Assembly (NCBI RefSeq): GCF_029910215.1
Contig: NZ_CP110395.1
Location: 744,001-808,000 of the forward strand
DNA from: Paraburkholderia sp. D15
GTDB lineage: Bacteria > Pseudomonadota > Gammaproteobacteria > Burkholderiales > Burkholderiaceae
Reading direction: 5' to 3'
DNA length: 64,000 nt
In this document: positions 60,469 through 64,000 of the stretch, in pieces
How the letters are laid out: each line of letters opens with the position of its first letter
Numbering within the stretch: the first letter of the stretch is position 1
The notes under the pieces: model-generated
What the model saw: the letters and a program-made list of their open reading frames with translations, nothing else
Database searches by the model: none
What the model was told of the DNA's origin: nothing
Program-made: the position numbers and the translations under genes

Positions 60469-60533
60469 TACGGCGCGGCTACGTTATTTTTCGAGCCAAC
60501 CGGTTTTTTCCATCGGCAAGCATGCCCGCACGC

Positions 60534-61721
60534 TCAGGCCATCTGCTGCAGCAAGGTCTGCTTGAATTCCCCCAGCGTATGCCGCGACAGCAATTCCTCG
60601 CGAGCCGGCGGCACCGCGTCGTCCGGATGCGGCCACGAGGTCATCGTCTCCGTGATCGCGCGGCCGATCGACGCCGAACTCAGATCGCTCAGGATCGGCC
60701 CCAGTTCGCAGCGCCGGCTGAACCAGCCGATCAGTCCATCCTCGGTCGCGATCACCGGCTTGCCGAAGCGGTACGCCTGCACCAGCACGCCGCTCATCCC
60801 GTAGTGGCCTTTGTAGCCGAGCCACACCGCGTCGCAGGCGGAGAACAGATCGCGTTCGACGTCGGTGGAAATGAACTCGTCGAGCACCAGCGGCGCGGGC
60901 GTCAAACTGCGGATGTGGTTGCGCATGAAGTGGCGCGTCACGTCGTCCTGTTCGCCGGCGACGATCAGCGCCGGCGCATGCTCCAGCCGCGTCAGCGCGT
61001 GCACTAGTTCGTAGATGCCCTTGCGCTCGGTGATCGCACCGTAGACGAGCAGGTAGCGCTGCGCCGGATCGAGACCGAGGCGCTCGCGCGCGAGCAGCGG
61101 ATTTTCCGCGCGCTCGTCGGGGAACGGATCGGCCACGTAGGCGACTTTCGCGGTGTTTTTCGACGTATGGCGTGCCGCCCATTCGGGCAAGGTCGGGTCG
61201 ATGGTCAGCAGCGTGCGCAGACCGGTCGCCCGAATCGAGCGCTTGAAGAGCTGCGCCTTGATCGCGTTGACGAGCGGCCGGTCCGGCGCCTTGATGCCGA
61301 CCTGATGATGATGAAAGGTCGCGCGCATCGTGATGCCGATCCACGGTGTCTTGCCGAACGGCGAGCCGAGAAACGGCAGCGCGTGAAAAAAGTAATCGAC
61401 GTAAGGCACGACCACGAGACGAATGCTCTGCGTGCGGCCGAGGATCGTATGGACCCGCTTGAAATAGCGGTGAAAGCGCCAGTACTCGTTCGGATCGCGC
61501 AGCCCGCGCGGCCGTTCCTCGGGATCGACGAAGGCGATCTGCTGATCCGGGCGATTGGCCGCGGTGATCTGGCGCGCGAGCCGGTGATCTTCGTTCGCGC
61601 ATTCGGTCACGAGCATGCACGGATAGCCGGCTTCCGCGCAGGCCTGCATGGTCCACTCGACATAGCGCCAGCGGTGACCGGTCAGATTCGGTTCCACAAT
61701 CAGGACGTAGGCTTGTTCCAT
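60534..61721 (-). CDS. Glycosyltransferase (GT-B, family 4-like)
   Basis: This 395-residue protein has a GT-B-like plan. It begins MEQAYVLIVEPNLTGHRWRYV, with an N-terminal half of unusual sequence (VVVPYVDYFFHALPF). The C-terminal half has LLVYGAITERKGIYELVHAL and a donor segment VWLGYKGHYGMSGVLVQAYRFGKPVIA. The E-x7-E is altered, so it is a divergent member. It is convergent with the acyltransferase gene across the strong terminator. Substrate is unknown. Confidence 0.78.
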   Translation of the reverse strand: MEQAYVLIVEPNLTGHRWRYVEWTMQACAEAGYPCMLVTECANEDHRLARQITAANRPDQQIAFVDPEERPRGLRDPNEYWRFHRYFKRVHTILGRTQSIRLVVVPYVDYFFHALPFLGSPFGKTPWIGITMRATFHHHQVGIKAPDRPLVNAIKAQLFKRSIRATGLRTLLTIDPTLPEWAARHTSKNTAKVAYVADPFPDERAENPLLARERLGLDPAQRYLLVYGAITERKGIYELVHALTRLEHAPALIVAGEQDDVTRHFMRNHIRSLTPAPLVLDEFISTDVERDLFSACDAVWLGYKGHYGMSGVLVQAYRFGKPVIATEDGLIGWFSRRCELGPILSDLSSASIGRAITETMTSWPHPDDAVPPAREELLSRHTLGEFKQTLLQQMA

Positions 61722-62058
61722 CGGATCGGTAGCCCCATGCGGGAGTGAGGGAAAAATGGCCGACGCCGCACACCCGCGTGGCGTCGGCGGAACAACGTTA
61801 GCATCGCCCGCGCGGCGGGCAGCGGCGAATTTGCCCCGCTCTGTGGTTCAACGTACCAGCGGCCGCCGGCTTCGGCCGAACTGGCCTAGCTGATGGCGGT
61901 TGTCGCCGATTCTCTCGCGGTAAGGTCGTGACTGGAGTTCGATGAAACCCCGCCAGCTTGCTGGTGCAACCAACAATTCTGCGCCGGCGCCGTTCGCAGC
62001 GATTCCCTCGCTTGCGTGACGTCGATCATGCCGGCGCTGCGTTTGAACGGAGAGCAGC
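61722..62058. other. Divergent intergenic region before the Wzx-like gene
   Basis: This 337-base gap contains a 9-bp stem-loop (61759-61788; GCCGACGCC / GGCGTCGGC) in the leader of the minus-strand transferase. I see no gene and no clear promoter pair. Confidence 0.45.
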
Positions 62059-63312
62059 TTGCGGGCGATCAGGCTTCCGGCAGTTTCGATAGCGGGCAGT
62101 TTCGGCGCGAGTGCGGCGACCTGGGTGTTGCTGCAACAGTTCGCGGTGCGTGGGCTCGTGGCGCTCAAGTTTCTGGCGATCGGCCGGATGCTCGGGCCCG
62201 CCGCGATCGGTAGCGTGAGCGTGGCGTTGCTCGCGGTGGCGATTGCCGAGGCGCTGTCCGATACCGGCCTCGCGCAGGCCGTGATTCAAGGCGAACATGC
62301 GCCGACGCGGCCGCAGCTCGGTGCGGTCTGGACCACGCTCACCGCGCGCGGCCTGCTTATTTCACTGTTGCTGGTCGCGTTGGCGCCGCTGCTCAGCAGT
62401 CAGTTCCATCTGAACGGCTCGCTCGTGCTGATCCAGTTGGCCGCGTTGCTGCCGCTGCTGCGCGGGCTGGCGTCGCCGACCTATTACGTGGTGCAACGCG
62501 AGCGGCGCTTCCAGCACATTGCCGGAGTCGAGGTGGCGGCGTCGTTCGTCGATTGCTCGGTCGGGCTTGCGCTGGCTTACTTCGGCGCGGGCGCGGCCTC
62601 GGTGCTGATCGGCCTCGTGGCCGGCGAAAGTTTGAAGAGCACGCTGACGTGGGCGACCATGACGCCGCGTCCGCCGGTGCGCGCGGTGTGGTCCGGCATC
62701 GGCCACTATGTCGGGTTCAGCCGCTGGATCTGGGCCAGCAGCGTGATCAACCTGTTGCTCAACCAGTTCGACAAGGTGGTGGTCGGCAAGCTGCTGGGGC
62801 CCGCGCAACTGGGCGGCTACCAGATGTCGTCGCGGCTCGCGCAGATGCTGCTCGCCGATGCGGCGATCGCGATGTCGCAGTACCTGTTTCCGACCTTCGC
62901 GGCGCAGTACCGGCGTAATCCGCAGGCGGCGTCGCGCGTGATCAAGCTGTACCTGCTGGTGATCGCGGTGGGGCTGACGGCCTTCGTGATGGTGCTGAGA
63001 ATGATCGCCGAGCCGCTGTTCTCGCTGATTCTCGGCGCGGCCTGGCTGCCCGCGGTGCCGCTGTTCCGGATTCTCGTCATCAACATGGCGATCGGGGCGT
63101 TGATTGCCGTGCTGGTTGCGTATCTGCGCGCGGTCGGCGACGCGAAAGCGACCGTGCATGCATCGGCGATCCAGGTCGTCGTGCTGCTGGTGAGCGCACC
63201 GCCTGCCGTGCACTGGTGGGGTGTGACCGGCATTGCCTGGTCGATGACCCTCGGCCTCGGCTGTGCCGCCGCGTGGATGTTGTTCAGGACGTTGACTGCA
63301 AGGACACCGTGA
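62059..63312 (+). CDS. Wzx-like oligosaccharide flippase
   Basis: This 417-residue membrane protein of the MOP flippase group has about twelve hydrophobic segments. LKFLAIGRMLGPAAIGSVSVALL near residue 37 and VINLLLNQFDKVVVGKLLGPAQLGGYQMSSRLAQ near residue 230 are typical. It would move the lipid-linked repeat unit to the periplasm. The start is a TTG at 62059 preceded by GGAG six bases upstream; no in-frame ATG upstream fits. The next gene starts within its stop codon (TGATG), so the two are translationally coupled. Confidence 0.85.
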   Translation: MRAIRLPAVSIAGSFGASAATWVLLQQFAVRGLVALKFLAIGRMLGPAAIGSVSVALLAVAIAEALSDTGLAQAVIQGEHAPTRPQLGAVWTTLTARGLLISLLLVALAPLLSSQFHLNGSLVLIQLAALLPLLRGLASPTYYVVQRERRFQHIAGVEVAASFVDCSVGLALAYFGAGAASVLIGLVAGESLKSTLTWATMTPRPPVRAVWSGIGHYVGFSRWIWASSVINLLLNQFDKVVVGKLLGPAQLGGYQMSSRLAQMLLADAAIAMSQYLFPTFAAQYRRNPQAASRVIKLYLLVIAVGLTAFVMVLRMIAEPLFSLILGAAWLPAVPLFRILVINMAIGALIAVLVAYLRAVGDAKATVHASAIQVVVLLVSAPPAVHWWGVTGIAWSMTLGLGCAAAWMLFRTLTARTP

Positions 63313-64000
63313 TGCGCGTTCTACATCTGGTGCTGGCGCCCCGCCTGTCGGGCGCCGAAGTGCTGGCGAAGGATCTCGCGCTCGACCAGGCTGCCGAAGG
63401 CATGGCCGTGTGCGTCGCATCGCTGTTGCCCGCGCATGCGGACTTCGGCTCGTTGCGCGACGAGTTGCGCGAACATGCGGTGCACTGCTGGTTTCCGCGT
63501 CATCGCCACAATCTGTTCGTCAAGCTGTGGCGGCTGTTCGTCGCCGTGCGGCGCTTCCGGCCCGACGTGATCTTCGCGCACGCCACCATTCCGTCGTTCT
63601 ACGCGCGGGCCTTGCCGTTGAACGTGCCGGTCGTGTACGTGATGCACTCGGCGGCCAACGACTTCGAGCGGCCGCTGTTCCGGCGCGTCGAGCATCTGCT
63701 CAAGGGCCGCGCGCGGGTGGTGATCGGCGTGTCGCAGCAAGGCGTGACCGATTACGTGCAGGCGATCGGTCCGCATCCTTCGATGACGGTCGTGCCGAAC
63801 GGCGTGGACCTCGCACGTTTTTCGTTTACCGACGGCGCATCGCCGCAGGGTCGCGCGCCGCAGGTCGTGCAGATCGGCCGCTATACGGCGGTGAAAAATC
63901 AATTGATGACGGTGCGCGCTTTCAGCCAGGTGCTCAAGCAGGTGGACGATGCGCGCCTGGTGTTTTACGGCGTGGTCGAAGACCCCGAGTATCAGGCGGC
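63312..64000 (+). CDS. Glycosyltransferase family 4-like, cut by window end
   Basis: The first 229 residues or so are in the window and the gene runs on beyond it. It begins MRVLHLVLAPRLSGAEVLAKD. Later it has VMHSAANDFERPLF, IGVSQQGVTDYV, VVPNGVDLARF and VVQIGRYTAVKNQLMTVRAF. These match the gene at 32441-33526 closely, so it is a paralogue of that transferase. The ATG overlaps the flippase stop codon. It should transfer a sugar to the same or a related acceptor. Confidence 0.85.
   Translation, partial: MRVLHLVLAPRLSGAEVLAKDLALDQAAEGMAVCVASLLPAHADFGSLRDELREHAVHCWFPRHRHNLFVKLWRLFVAVRRFRPDVIFAHATIPSFYARALPLNVPVVYVMHSAANDFERPLFRRVEHLLKGRARVVIGVSQQGVTDYVQAIGPHPSMTVVPNGVDLARFSFTDGASPQGRAPQVVQIGRYTAVKNQLMTVRAFSQVLKQVDDARLVFYGVVEDPEYQA

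Overview
The window is GC-rich, densely packed DNA from a beta-proteobacterium of the Burkholderiales. Gene content and codon style fit Paraburkholderia or a close relative (Burkholderia/Caballeronia). It looks chromosomal. I found no rRNA or tRNA gene, transposase, integrase, phage gene or CRISPR array.

Region 1 (about 0.1-29.3 kb) is a set of metabolic modules. In order they are: a possible plasmid-fertility-inhibition-like protein; a D-lactate dehydrogenase-type enzyme; a tandem pair of aspartate:alanine exchangers followed by aspartate 4-decarboxylase, which together make a decarboxylation-driven proton-motive-force cycle; a class V aminotransferase; a secreted DUF1996 protein; an MFS carrier; xanthine dehydrogenase xdhA-xdhB with an unusually short xdhC; a LysR regulator; a 2-hydroxychromene-2-carboxylate isomerase-like protein; an orphan TAXI-type binding protein; a BON-domain protein; TauE/SafE and LysE exporters; and a LysR / HMG-CoA lyase-like / CoA-transferase / MFS cluster that looks like a pathway for a branched hydroxy-dicarboxylic acid.

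Region 2 (about 29.6 kb to the right edge) is one large exopolysaccharide locus of the Wzx/Wzy type. It resembles an enterobacterial colanic-acid (wca) locus. It has GDP-sugar genes (manC, gmd, fcl, gmm), a WcaJ-type initiating transferase, Wza- and Wzc-type export proteins, a Wzy-like polymerase, a Wzx-like flippase, at least six glycosyltransferases (the last cut by the window end), a WcaF-like and an acyltransferase-3-type acetyltransferase, and a GlxA/AraC-type regulator. Unusual additions are two secreted glycoside-hydrolase-like paralogues, a secreted PIG-L-type deacetylase with lectin-like and FG-GAP segments, a GMC oxidoreductase and a newly noticed 48-residue membrane protein. The two GDP-mannose-derived routes (GDP-mannose and GDP-fucose) supply sugars, WcaJ starts the lipid-linked repeat unit, the glycosyltransferases extend it, Wzx flips it, Wzy polymerises it, and Wzc/Wza control length and export. 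No phosphomannomutase or Wzb-type phosphatase gene is present in the window.

A theme across the window is simple tandem repetition. Short arrays with 10-12 bp units sit in several intergenic regions close to gene starts. In-frame simple repeats are inserted in several enzymes or regulators: HMG-CoA lyase, the GlxA-type regulator, ManC and a WcaI-like transferase with a collagen-like tail. The most notable non-coding candidate is a consensus sigma-70 promoter plus an intrinsic terminator upstream of the aspT operon, which could be a small RNA or an attenuated leader. All functions are assigned by reading the sequence only; no database search was run.
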